Assembly (NCBI RefSeq): GCF_001435505.1 | Contig: NZ_AZDO01000039.1 | Span: 1 to 64,000 of the forward strand | Reading direction: 5' to 3' | Length of the DNA stretch: 64,000 nt | From: Companilactobacillus futsaii JCM 17355 | Lineage (GTDB): Bacteria > Bacillota > Bacilli > Lactobacillales > Lactobacillaceae | Shown here: positions 25,314 to 33,978 of the stretch, piece after piece | How the letters are laid out: the number at the start of each line of letters is the position of its first letter | Position numbering within the stretch: position 1 is the stretch's first letter | Position numbers and translations under genes: made by a program | Notes under the pieces: model-generated | Databases searched by the model: none | What the model saw: the letters and a program-made list of their open reading frames with translations, nothing else | Told to the model about the DNA's origin: nothing

Positions 25314-26876
25314 ATGAAGAAACATTATGGACCAATTGTTTTAGGGATTATTGCACTAACACTCGCTGCACCAGTAAGTAACGCTACTACGGTTTTGGCT
25401 GGAGAAGCGGCTGAATCAGAAAATACTACTGAAGAAAATCAAGGCCAAGATTCACAAGAAGAAACTGACCAACCAACTGATGAAGAGATCATTAGCACTC
25501 TAAAAAGTAACTTAGAAGAAAACCTAGAAAAACTTAAGGAAAAAAGTTCCTCAGATTCATTAGTTGCAGCTCAAAAAACTACACTATCTGATGCTTATAA
25601 CGACCTATCTGCTAAAGCAGAAAAGGATTTAAATATTGATGAATTGGGAACATTAATTGACCAGACAAATGGATATCTTACTGAAGATGCTAAAAAAATT
25701 CCATATACTTATACAACACCTAAAGACGTTACAATAAATGGAAAAGCTGATACTTTGGATTCAAGAACAATACGTTTTGACGATCCTGAGAATGCCAAGT
25801 TAACAATGAGTAGTGATGATGCAGAATATTTATCATTTTCAAATAAGGAAGGTAAAACGACTGATACAATTCCATTAAGTCTAGATGAGAACGGTGAACT
25901 TTCAATTGGCTCAGATTACTTAGATGCTGATGGAAAATTAAACTTAGATTCGAGTCTAACTAAAGAAGATTTAAATAATACTATACAAAATCTCAAAGAT
26001 CGTTTTACCACATTTGATGACGACGATAAGGTCGCTTTGGATAATTTCTATGACACTCTCACAAAAAATCTAGATGACTTAAATGATGATTCTACTTATA
26101 CTGATATTTTGACTGCAAAAAACAATTTAAATAATGAAATCTCTAAGAGTACTACTGTAATTCACTACGGCGCCGACAGAATGATTTTGAACGTTCCTTT
26201 ATTAAAGGGTCATTCGATTGCAGCCAGAATTACTGGAAGTTCTTTCTTGAATGTAACATTTAACAAAGATGCTACTAAAGTGGCTGCAGCACAAGTTGTT
26301 GATGAAAAAGGAAATCCTGTAAAAGTAGATAGTAAATATCAAGTCAGTTTAGGAACTTTGGAAAATCAGACTCAAACCGACCCCGTTACATTGGATAATG
26401 AAGTAAAACCAAAAACTAATCACAATTCATCCTCAAGTAAACCAGAAACAGAAAAACCAACGACAAAACCAACTCACACCAAATCAATCTCTAACCACCA
26501 AACTACTTTCTACGCACTACCAAATACAATTGCAACCTTATTCGATGAAAATGGTAATGCATTAAAGAACCGTGCTTTAGGTGGAGACTCATCATGGCAC
26601 GCCGATAAATTAATGAAACTCGATGGCGTAAACTACTTGCGTGTGGCTACTAACGAATGGGCTAAGTTAGCCGATGGACTAGAAGTTACACCACTCAACC
26701 AAAACGTCTTCACGAAAAATAATGCTAGATTATATCAAGCTAATGGTCAAAAAGTTACTAACCGTGCTTTAGCCAAGAACACAACTTGGAGAACTGACAA
26801 ATCAGCAACTATCAACGGTCAAACAATGTACCGTGTAGCTACTAACGAATGGGTCAGTGCTAACGATCTAATCTAA
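25314..26876 (+). CDS. secreted SLAP-anchored surface protein
   Basis: A 520-aa exported protein. It has a signal peptide of about 30 residues (TTVLAGEAA region), an acidic Glu/Gln-rich segment, helical segments (about 45-120 and 215-285) with LKEK-like repeats that may form coiled coils, and a beta-rich central part. A Ser/Thr/Pro/Lys-rich linker follows (about 375-405). Two C-terminal SLAP repeats end in YLRVATNEWAKLADG and YRVATNEWVSANDLI. SLAP repeats bind wall polymers without covalent attachment. ATG 25314 follows GGAGGG. Function of the N-terminal region unknown. Confidence 0.82.
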   Translation: MKKHYGPIVLGIIALTLAAPVSNATTVLAGEAAESENTTEENQGQDSQEETDQPTDEEIISTLKSNLEENLEKLKEKSSSDSLVAAQKTTLSDAYNDLSAKAEKDLNIDELGTLIDQTNGYLTEDAKKIPYTYTTPKDVTINGKADTLDSRTIRFDDPENAKLTMSSDDAEYLSFSNKEGKTTDTIPLSLDENGELSIGSDYLDADGKLNLDSSLTKEDLNNTIQNLKDRFTTFDDDDKVALDNFYDTLTKNLDDLNDDSTYTDILTAKNNLNNEISKSTTVIHYGADRMILNVPLLKGHSIAARITGSSFLNVTFNKDATKVAAAQVVDEKGNPVKVDSKYQVSLGTLENQTQTDPVTLDNEVKPKTNHNSSSSKPETEKPTTKPTHTKSISNHQTTFYALPNTIATLFDENGNALKNRALGGDSSWHADKLMKLDGVNYLRVATNEWAKLADGLEVTPLNQNVFTKNNARLYQANGQKVTNRALAKNTTWRTDKSATINGQTMYRVATNEWVSANDLI

Positions 26877-26887
26877 TTTCTTATATC

Positions 26888-26925
26888 AAAAAGACCAGAG
26901 GTCATATGATTTCTGGTCTTTTTTT
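26888..26925. terminator. bidirectional terminator
   Basis: AAAAGACCAGA and TCTGGTCTTTT stem with T tract; shared by the SLAP gene and the convergent thioesterase gene, whose stop codon touches it. Confidence 0.8.
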
Positions 26926-27428
26926 CATTGCCAAGGAAAGTGCAAACTAATATTTTGATTAAACTTCTCTTGTTCCATCAACTTCTCCAACCGTTCCGAT
27001 TGGCGTTTGTGATATCCACTGCAGACGTACTCTGCTTCATCGCTATCAGGCACGATATTTGGCAAAACGATATTCTTGTCTGTTACTACAAAAGTGGAAA
27101 AACAAGTCAGACCGAGAAATCTCTTCCCGGTTTTTAGATGTTCACCAATTATTTTAGTAAAAACTTCAATTGAACGACTACCAACACCAGATACATAAGA
27201 TTCCGTACACATCGAATCTTGCAAGCCAAATGGCAAAATAAAATTAACTTGATCAATTGATGCTGTTACTGTCTCGATTCGAGCAATTCGTGACGCCGCT
27301 ATGGAAGAATTATCGTCAATCGTCATCAAAGTTTTACCACCAAAGACCGTATTGTGTTCATTCAAATCAGATGAAAAGACACGATGATTGCTGATTGATA
27401 AAGTATCGCTACATTTTAGGTTTTGCAT
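26925..27428 (-). CDS. acyl-CoA thioesterase, hotdog fold
   Basis: A 167-aa hotdog thioesterase of the BFIT/YciA class hydrolysing acyl-CoA. The segment HRVFSSDLNEHNTVFGG followed by an Asp-containing helix (TIDDNSSIAASR) is the family active-site region. ATG 27428 has a clear AAGGAGG site; the longer frame to 27458 does not. It lies next to tRNA-Arg. Confidence 0.88.
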   Translation of the reverse strand: MQNLKCSDTLSISNHRVFSSDLNEHNTVFGGKTLMTIDDNSSIAASRIARIETVTASIDQVNFILPFGLQDSMCTESYVSGVGSRSIEVFTKIIGEHLKTGKRFLGLTCFSTFVVTDKNIVLPNIVPDSDEAEYVCSGYHKRQSERLEKLMEQEKFNQNISLHFPWQ

Positions 27429-27507
27429 AGTTTCCTCCTTATAAAAATAGAGCCACAATGTCCTTTGACATTTATGACTCTACTTCTATTCATTTATCAC
27501 TTGATAA

Positions 27508-27581
27508 TGATCCCTCCCGGGATCGAACCGGGGACCTACTGCTTAGGAGGCAGTTGCTCTATCCAACTGGGCCAAGGGACC
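27508..27581 (-). tRNA. tRNA-Arg(CCT)
   Basis: A 74-nt cloverleaf on the minus strand. The acceptor pairs GGTCCCT with AGGGATC (one G-U), the anticodon loop CTCCTAA gives anticodon CCT reading AGG, and the T-arm CCCGG-TTCGATC-CCGGG is perfect. The discriminator base is A; CCA is not encoded. A single isolated tRNA. Confidence 0.95.
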
Positions 27582-27585
27582 ATAA

Positions 27586-27617
27586 ACACACTTTTTATTT
27601 TAACGCAAAAAGTGTGT
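27586..27617. terminator. hairpin between helicase gene and tRNA
   Basis: An 11-bp perfect stem (ACACACTTTTT with AAAAAGTGTGT) around a 10-base loop. It sits downstream of the helicase and immediately upstream of tRNA-Arg. The T tract after it is poor, so it is a weak terminator or a processing signal. Confidence 0.4.
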
Positions 27618-27627
27618 AGATTCTAAC

Positions 27628-28860
27628 TTAGTTTGATTCTTCGTTTTTATGAAATTTACGTTTACCCTTATTCTTTTGATCACGCAAACGTTTCTTAGGT
27701 TTTGAAACAGCCTTTGATTTATTTCTGTCGTTATAGCGCTTCTTCTTATCGAAGGTTGGCTTCTTAGTAAGCTTACCATCATGGTCAATGTAGACTTTTT
27801 TAATCGTTACATCAACGATGTCTTGCAATTTTCTCATATCATGGCTATTACCAAAAGTAATCACATTACCGCTCTTACCCATTCTTCCGGTACGACCAGC
27901 ACGGTGAACATATTCGCTATTGTCACGAGGAATCATATAATTAACGATCGTATTAACGTCATCGATATCCATTCCACGAGCAGCTACGTCAGTCGTCAAC
28001 AACAAATTAACACGCTTGTTAGAGAATAGTTGAATAGCCGTCTTTCTTTGTTGCGAAGACATCTTGCTATCTAACGTTACAAAGTTAGTCTTGTCATGAT
28101 TCATATCACTGATAGCTTTGTGCAACGAACGAGAATTGTTGAAGAAGACGATTCCTAAGAATTTCTTGTCATGAGCTAATTCACGTAACATTGCATTCTT
28201 GATAAATTCACTATTAGCATCGACGAAATAATGTTTAATACCAGCTGTATAGCTAGTATCGTTTCTTTGATCGATAACTAAGAAATCTTGACCAAACCAC
28301 TTGTGCATGTCTTTGAAAATATCATTGCCAGTAGCTGAGAAGAAAGTCATTTGGACATCAGCTGGCATTTGTGAAATAGTCTTTCTAACGCTCTCTAACT
28401 TGCTTTCATTCAACATTTCATCAGCTTCATCAACAATGACTGTATTTAAATTGCCAAGTTTAACTTTTCTAGCTTCAGTTAATTCATTCAAACGACCCAA
28501 AGTAGCGACGATGATTTCTGGTTTTTCTTTTAATTTCTTCAATTGGCGAGTTGGATTAGCCCCACCAGTCAATGCTTGAACCTTGCAGTCAACTAACTTT
28601 GCTAGTGGTTGAATGACATCCCTAACTTGCATAGCTAGCTCTTGTGAAGGTTCTAGGATCAACACTTGTAATCCGTCTTTAGGCACAAGCGTTTCAATCA
28701 TTGGCATAACGAATCCTAACGTTTTACCAGATCCCGTTGGTGCCATAGCGACTAAATCCTTACCTTCTTTAAAAGGCATGTAGACTGCATCTTGAATCTT
28801 AGTCAAAGTTTCAAAATGATTTTGCTTAAAATAAGCTTGATATAATTTTGGTATTTCCAA
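27628..28860 (-). CDS. DEAD-box RNA helicase
   Basis: A 410-aa ATP-dependent RNA helicase. The Q-motif region is LTKIQDAVYMP, Walker A APTGSGKT, motif II VDEADEML, motif III FSATG and motif VI HRAGRTGRMG. A basic Lys/Arg-rich tail (about 375-410) suggests RNA or ribosome binding, as in CshB-type proteins. A TTG start at 28860 is favoured: GAGGAAAA in the end of the upstream gene is well spaced and TTG falls one base after that stop. An ATG at 28875 is the alternative. Linked to the oxidoreductase gene. Confidence 0.9.
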   Translation of the reverse strand: MEIPKLYQAYFKQNHFETLTKIQDAVYMPFKEGKDLVAMAPTGSGKTLGFVMPMIETLVPKDGLQVLILEPSQELAMQVRDVIQPLAKLVDCKVQALTGGANPTRQLKKLKEKPEIIVATLGRLNELTEARKVKLGNLNTVIVDEADEMLNESKLESVRKTISQMPADVQMTFFSATGNDIFKDMHKWFGQDFLVIDQRNDTSYTAGIKHYFVDANSEFIKNAMLRELAHDKKFLGIVFFNNSRSLHKAISDMNHDKTNFVTLDSKMSSQQRKTAIQLFSNKRVNLLLTTDVAARGMDIDDVNTIVNYMIPRDNSEYVHRAGRTGRMGKSGNVITFGNSHDMRKLQDIVDVTIKKVYIDHDGKLTKKPTFDKKKRYNDRNKSKAVSKPKKRLRDQKNKGKRKFHKNEESN

Positions 28861-28861
28861 T

Positions 28862-29857
28862 TTATTTTTCCTCATCTGCTTCAAAAACAAGTCCAGCGCT
28901 TGTTCTTGCTTGTTCCAGAACTCTATTTACTATTCTGGCATATCCTAATAGTTTATCATAAGTGGCCGTATCTTTTTCCAACATAATTCTGGCAAATTCT
29001 CTAGCTTCAGAATCCATCGGATTTTGACTCTTAACTGTTGGAACATCTGTAACGTTCTTATTGTCGTCAGCCCAGTCAAGATGATGAATATCCCCACCAT
29101 TATCCAAGACTAAGGTATCACGTCCAAAGTAAATTTCAGATGACATATAAGAATTCTTCGTCTTGCCGATAATAATATTGACATCAAAATCAGGATACTT
29201 CAAAGTCAAGCTGCCACTGCCATCGACACCAGAACTGAGAAATTCAGCGCTGTATTCGACTTTTTCTGGTTGACCGAATAAAACAACCGCATCATAAACT
29301 GTGTAAACTCCCAAGTCATACAAAGCTCCACCAGAGAACTTAGTTGTAAAGATATTAGGATTTTTCCCTGCCAAATAAGCGTCATAACGACTTGAATACT
29401 TCATATAGGAGAATGTTGCTCCACTAAGTTCAGCACGATGTTTATTGACGATTTCTTCAATCTTCTTAAAAATTGGTTCGTGAATATGTCTAGCAGCTTC
29501 AAATATGTAGACGCCTTTTTCTTGAGCCAATTTTTCCAAAACACTGAATTCTTGAATGTTGGAAGTACTAGGCTTTTCCACAATCACGTTCTTGTTGTTT
29601 TCAATTGCCAACTTAGCCTGACTGAAGTGCAAAGCATTTGGAGATGCAATGTAAACTGTATCAAAATCCTTTTTAAAAAAGTCATTCAAGTCAGTACTCA
29701 TATCGATGTTTTGTTTTTTTAAATCAGCAACGAAACTTTGAGCCTTCTCAATTGTTCTTGAGTAAACGTGAGTTAACTCAAAAGTTTTGGTTTCATCAAC
29801 TGCCTTAATAAATTGTTCTGTGATCCAATTTGTTCCCATTATTCCTAAACTAATCAT
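28862..29857 (-). CDS. Gfo/Idh/MocA family oxidoreductase
   Basis: A 331-aa NAD(P)-dependent dehydrogenase. The N-terminal Rossmann start is SLGIMGTNWITEQFIKAV, with the family EKP motif (NVIVEKPSTS, about 91-100) and a C-terminal beta-sheet domain with GGALYDLGVYTVYDAV. It oxidises or reduces sugars or related alcohols; the substrate is not deducible. GAGGTGA ribosome site. The helicase gene starts inside its last codons. Confidence 0.9.
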   Translation of the reverse strand: MISLGIMGTNWITEQFIKAVDETKTFELTHVYSRTIEKAQSFVADLKKQNIDMSTDLNDFFKKDFDTVYIASPNALHFSQAKLAIENNKNVIVEKPSTSNIQEFSVLEKLAQEKGVYIFEAARHIHEPIFKKIEEIVNKHRAELSGATFSYMKYSSRYDAYLAGKNPNIFTTKFSGGALYDLGVYTVYDAVVLFGQPEKVEYSAEFLSSGVDGSGSLTLKYPDFDVNIIIGKTKNSYMSSEIYFGRDTLVLDNGGDIHHLDWADDNKNVTDVPTVKSQNPMDSEAREFARIMLEKDTATYDKLLGYARIVNRVLEQARTSAGLVFEADEEK

Positions 29858-29981
29858 AAAATCACCTCTAAGTTTAATTTTACTTATATGTAAGCGTAAT
29901 TACCATAAAAAATGTTTCGTTGTATTAACAATATGGTATATAATTTTACTTTAACCATTTGAGGGGAGCACTTTTTACTTT

Positions 29982-31322
29982 ATGAACGACGAAACAGATA
30001 AATTTAGCCTCAAGAGGGATCTCGGTTTCTTTCCAGCATTATCTACCGTTATGGGCTTAGTTATCGGTGGTGGAGTTTTCTTCAAGATTTCTAGCGTTAC
30101 AACGGCTACCGGTTCTTCTAGTCTGACGATTTTAGTCTGGCTATTAGCTGGTTTCATTACGATCAACGCTGGTTTGACGGTTGCAGAACTTGCCTCCGCA
30201 TTGCCCGTTGCTGGTGGTATTTATAAATATATTGAATATATCTATGGTAAAGTTCCAGCATTTCTTTTAGCTTGGGCTCAATCAGTTATTTACTATCCTG
30301 CAGGGATTTCTGCACTATCGATTATCTTTGCGACACAAGTTATGAATCTTTTAAACCTACCTAGTACTTGGCAAATTCCGATTGCTATTATATTGGCAGT
30401 TTTCTTATACTTAGTTAATTTGTTAGGTGCCAAAGTTGGTGGAAGTATTCAGTCAATTTCCTTAATTGCTAAATTAGTTCCGATCGCTTTGATCATCATT
30501 GTTGGATTATTCACACCATCAACTCATGCAGTATCACTTTTCCCAATCAATTCAGGAACGCACGCTAATTTCTGGTCATCATTAGGTGGGGGACTGTTAG
30601 CAACGATGTTTGCTTTTGACGGTTGGATGAACGTTGGTAACTTGGCCGGTGAAATGAAACGTCCAGAAAAAGACTTATCCAGATCAATTATTGTTGGTTT
30701 GTTCCTAATTACTCTAATTTATGTCTTGATTAGCTTTGTCTTTATCAAATTTTTACCTTTCCATCTCATCCCCGGAAATCAAAATGCGGCTTCTGAAGCT
30801 GCTATTAGAATCTTCGGTGATATCGGTGGGAAAATCGTTACGATTGGTATATTGATCTCAGTTTTTGGTTCCGTTAATGGCTATACTATGACAGGTCCAC
30901 GTGTTAGTTACGTTTTGGGAACTGATGATGAAATCGTCTTTTCAAAATTCTTCGGAAAATTAACTAAAAAAACTCGAGTTCCAGCTAATGCCGGTTTGAT
31001 TCAAACTATCATTGCTATTGTAATGATTTTCATGGGTAGTTTTGATTACCTTACCGATATGTTAGTTTTTGTCATGTGGATTTTTTCAATGATGATGTTC
31101 ATTGGGGTATTCATTTTACGTCGCAATGAACCGGAATTAGAACGTCCTTATAAGATTAATTTCTATCCGATTCCACCGCTGATTGCCTTGGCTGGTGGAG
31201 GTTACATCATTATCTCTACTTTGCTTAGACAGCCAGGTTTAGCTTTCATGGGAATTGGAATTACCTTGTTAGGCTTGCCAGTTTATTACATTCACTATTT
31301 TAATAAAAAAAGGTCGCTATAA
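29982..31322 (+). CDS. APC-superfamily amino acid permease
   Basis: A 446-aa transporter with about 12 membrane helices. The first helix carries the family glycine motif MGLVIGGGVFFKISS, and TMFAFDGWMNVGNLAGEMKRPEKDL matches helix 6 and its loop. It resembles the LAT/serine-threonine or polyamine exchangers; the substrate is not assignable. Monocistronic, terminator follows. The GAGGGGAG site is rather far (about 14 bases) from the ATG. Confidence 0.88.
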   Translation: MNDETDKFSLKRDLGFFPALSTVMGLVIGGGVFFKISSVTTATGSSSLTILVWLLAGFITINAGLTVAELASALPVAGGIYKYIEYIYGKVPAFLLAWAQSVIYYPAGISALSIIFATQVMNLLNLPSTWQIPIAIILAVFLYLVNLLGAKVGGSIQSISLIAKLVPIALIIIVGLFTPSTHAVSLFPINSGTHANFWSSLGGGLLATMFAFDGWMNVGNLAGEMKRPEKDLSRSIIVGLFLITLIYVLISFVFIKFLPFHLIPGNQNAASEAAIRIFGDIGGKIVTIGILISVFGSVNGYTMTGPRVSYVLGTDDEIVFSKFFGKLTKKTRVPANAGLIQTIIAIVMIFMGSFDYLTDMLVFVMWIFSMMMFIGVFILRRNEPELERPYKINFYPIPPLIALAGGGYIIISTLLRQPGLAFMGIGITLLGLPVYYIHYFNKKRSL

Positions 31323-31337
31323 TGGCGGCTTTTTTTG
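31305..31337 (+). terminator. permease terminator
   Basis: A-rich arm with GGTCGC pairing to GGCGGC (one bulged G, one G-U) and a seven-T tract. Confidence 0.65.
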
Positions 31338-31389
31338 TTTGAGGTTATACTTTTCTTGGAAACATAAATGAAAAAAATGAGGCCTTTTC

Positions 31390-32709
31390 ATGCAAGTTCA
31401 ATTTAATAATAAATTCGAAGAAAAGTTAATTCATCTCACTTTAAAGATTCAAAAATTACTATTGTATCGAATAATTCAACGGACTTTATTATTGATTTTT
31501 CCGTTTGCTTTATTCGGTAGTTTCATCAAAATAATTCAAACCATCGTCTTAGGGAAAGAAGGCTTTTTGACCGATGTCTTCCCTACAATTGACAATGATT
31601 TTATTTATCGTCTACTTGAGAATATTGCTAACGGCTTGTACAATTTGTCGCTTGGCTGGGTATCAGTGATTGCTGTCTTTGGAGCGGCTAAGTACAGTGC
31701 TAAATATTTCAATCGTGACGATCAGCTCGCGGGTATCACCGGCATCAGTTCGTTTTTGATTGTCGACTACTCATATTCAAAAATCCAACCAATTTCTTTT
31801 CATCCCCAAATTTTAGGAATGAGAGGTTTACTTTTCGCAATCCTATGGGGGATTTTTGTTGGTTGGCTGTTCAAAAAATGTAGTAAGCAAATTCCGGTCA
31901 CTCAATCGAATAATAATGTATTGGAAAGAACTTTTATTTCTTTGAAACCAATCATTTTTTCATTATTGATTGCAATGTTGTTTAGTACTTTCATCAATAT
32001 TACCTACTATTCCGAAGCTCCCGGTAATTTCATCAATTCACTAGCTTCTGAATACACGAATAATAATGATTGGTCTCAATTATTTAAAACACTGATTTTT
32101 TCAATCTATACTCTGATCATGTCTTTCTTCGGTTGGTCCGGAACTTATTCAGCTCTTGGCGTTGAAAAAATGGATGTGCTATCAACAGCTAATTTAAATT
32201 ATGCCTTGGAGAAACATACTGCTTGGAATGCTCCAAATCCCTTCACTAGTTCAACTCTTTATCACGCTTTTGCCACTTTTGGTGGAACTGGTTCAATCTT
32301 AGGCTTGATTATCGCTATTTTGATTATTTCCAAAAACAAAGATTTTCAAACGGTTGCTCGTTGGGCAATGATTCCCAGTATCTTTAATATCAGTGGCGGT
32401 GTTATGACTGGGATTCCTATTTTATTCAACGTTATCTTTTTAATTCCATTTATTCTTGCCCCAATTGCTAACATGTTGATGGCCGCTGTTGCCATAGCTT
32501 TGCATTTAATGCCACCTAGCGTCTATCCTGTGCCAATTGGAACACCAGGACCACTAATTGCCTTCATTGGGACAAACGGCAGCTGGAGAGCTTTAATATT
32601 CTCAATTTTGGCAGTGGTTATTTCAACGTTGATTTATATACCTTTCGTCAAAATGGCTGCTAAAGTTAAAACGTTGGATGATTTAGGTCTTGAAGAAGGT
32701 GTTAAGTAA
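31390..32709 (+). CDS. PTS EIIC component, orphan (cellobiose/lactose superfamily)
   Basis: A 439-aa membrane protein of the PTS sugar-permease EIIC type. It has an N-terminal amphipathic segment, about 10 helices, the conserved NPFTSSTLYHAFATFGGTGS region and PVPIGTPGPL near the C-terminus. No EIIA or EIIB gene is adjacent, and no IIB or IIA domain is fused. It overlaps the next gene (TAATG), so it works with the DUF915 hydrolase or uses phosphocarriers encoded elsewhere. Confidence 0.8.
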   Translation: MQVQFNNKFEEKLIHLTLKIQKLLLYRIIQRTLLLIFPFALFGSFIKIIQTIVLGKEGFLTDVFPTIDNDFIYRLLENIANGLYNLSLGWVSVIAVFGAAKYSAKYFNRDDQLAGITGISSFLIVDYSYSKIQPISFHPQILGMRGLLFAILWGIFVGWLFKKCSKQIPVTQSNNNVLERTFISLKPIIFSLLIAMLFSTFINITYYSEAPGNFINSLASEYTNNNDWSQLFKTLIFSIYTLIMSFFGWSGTYSALGVEKMDVLSTANLNYALEKHTAWNAPNPFTSSTLYHAFATFGGTGSILGLIIAILIISKNKDFQTVARWAMIPSIFNISGGVMTGIPILFNVIFLIPFILAPIANMLMAAVAIALHLMPPSVYPVPIGTPGPLIAFIGTNGSWRALIFSILAVVISTLIYIPFVKMAAKVKTLDDLGLEEGVK

Positions 32710-33578
32710 TGCGCCGTGAATTTAGAAAAAATAAAAATGTAAAATATCTAATTTTCTTAATTTTAATCTTTATCATTTTGGGTGTACCTTCTTACATTTG
32801 GACGAGAAAAAACGTCACTACTTTAGCCGGCAGGTACAACTCACCAATGTCTCCAATCATTATGATTCCTGGTTCCAGTGCTACAGCCAATCGTTTCGAT
32901 GATTTGGTCAAGACAATCAATAATCAATATGGCGAACATCATTCTCTTTTAAAAATGACCGTCCATACAGATGGTAAGATTACTTATACAGGTAAAGTCC
33001 GTGCTAATGATAATCAGCCATTCATCGTCGTTGGTTTTGAAAACAATAACGATGGCTATTCTAATATCAAAAAACAAGCTGCTTGGTTCAACATTGCTTT
33101 TAACAAACTTAAACAAAGATACCGTTTCAACACTTTCAATGCCTTTGGACATTCCAATGGTGGTCTAATTTGGACTTACTTTTTTGAAGATTATTTCGAC
33201 GACTCCTCAATCAGTGTTAACCATATGCTGACAGTCGGAACTCCTTATAACTTTGAAGAAAAGAACACTGCCAACCGGACTCAAATGCTGCACGAATTGA
33301 TCAAGAATCGTGACAAGATCCCAACTGATTTAACTTATTACTCAATCGCTGGAACTCAATTGTACACTGATGACGGAATCGTTCCATTAGGCAGTGTTGA
33401 TGCTGGTAAATACATTTACGAAGGTCACATCAAGCGTTACACCCTAATTACCTTGACCGGTTCAAAAGCTCAACACTCTGATATGATCGACAGCGAACAA
33501 TTCATCAACATTTTCCACCAATATGTAGTCGATAATGGTATGAATCAGACACCAAACAAAAAAGTGCCTAAACCTTGA
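32709..33578 (+). CDS. DUF915-type alpha/beta hydrolase, membrane anchored
   Basis: A 289-aa protein with one N-terminal membrane helix (about 10-28) and an extracellular alpha/beta hydrolase domain. The lipase-like triad candidates are Ser in FGHSNGG (about residue 150), Asp in TDDGIVP and His in AQHSDMID. PIIMIPGSSAT forms the oxyanion strand. It is translationally coupled to the PTS EIIC, which is unusual. Substrate unknown (ester or lipid). Confidence 0.82.
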   Translation: MRREFRKNKNVKYLIFLILIFIILGVPSYIWTRKNVTTLAGRYNSPMSPIIMIPGSSATANRFDDLVKTINNQYGEHHSLLKMTVHTDGKITYTGKVRANDNQPFIVVGFENNNDGYSNIKKQAAWFNIAFNKLKQRYRFNTFNAFGHSNGGLIWTYFFEDYFDDSSISVNHMLTVGTPYNFEEKNTANRTQMLHELIKNRDKIPTDLTYYSIAGTQLYTDDGIVPLGSVDAGKYIYEGHIKRYTLITLTGSKAQHSDMIDSEQFINIFHQYVVDNGMNQTPNKKVPKP

Positions 33579-33767
33579 TTAGAAACCAATTAAAGTTTTG
33601 ACACCCCAAATCAACAATACTGCCGCAAAAATTAAACTAAATATCAAAGCAATCAAGGCTAAAATTACTGGACTTGATTGTTTTTTTATACTATCGAAAT
33701 ACTGCTTAGAAACAACAATTTGCCAAATTGCTATTAAGATTGCTCCAACCGCAAAAATTATCTTCAT
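33579..33767 (-). CDS. small two-helix membrane protein
   Basis: A 62-aa protein, two hydrophobic helices (about 3-20 and 33-58) with a polar loop KQYFDSIKKQSSP. Convergent with the DUF915 gene with zero spacing. The AAGG ribosome site overlaps the stop of the preceding small frame (33779-33958), implying coupling. Family not recognised. Confidence 0.6.
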   Translation of the reverse strand: MKIIFAVGAILIAIWQIVVSKQYFDSIKKQSSPVILALIALIFSLIFAAVLLIWGVKTLIGF

Positions 33768-33778
33768 CGATATCTACC

Positions 33779-33958
33779 TTATTTCTTCATACCGTCTTTT
33801 GCTTTTATTTTATGGGTTCTTTTTCCTTTAGGCAAACGCCAAACCACACGAACTTGCCCTTTTTTAATCTCCCATAAACATCCCTGCACGGCATAACCAT
33901 TTTTTGTCCATTCACCATAACGTAGCGTAAAATCAAAAATCCTTTGAAAAATAAATTC
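33779..33958 (-). pseudogene. small basic protein frame lacking a canonical start
   Basis: The open frame reads LRYGEWTKNGYAV followed by QGCLWEIKKG and QVRVVWRLPKGKRTHKIKA, ending 11 bases before the small membrane gene. The composition (Trp, Gly, basic residues) looks like real protein. There is no ATG, GTG or TTG at a plausible N-terminus: the TTG behind AAAGGA is out of frame by one base in an ATTTT run. The rlmD terminator also lies over its 5' end. It could be a decayed gene, a one-base frameshift or a gene with a rare start. Reported as a broken gene. Confidence 0.35.
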
Positions 33959-33973
33959 TCAAAGGATTTTTTT
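33935..33973. terminator. terminator downstream of rlmD-type gene
   Basis: AAAAATCCTTTGA and TCAAAGGATTTTT around an 11-base AT loop; T tract on either strand. Confidence 0.78.
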
Positions 33974-33978
33974 AATAA

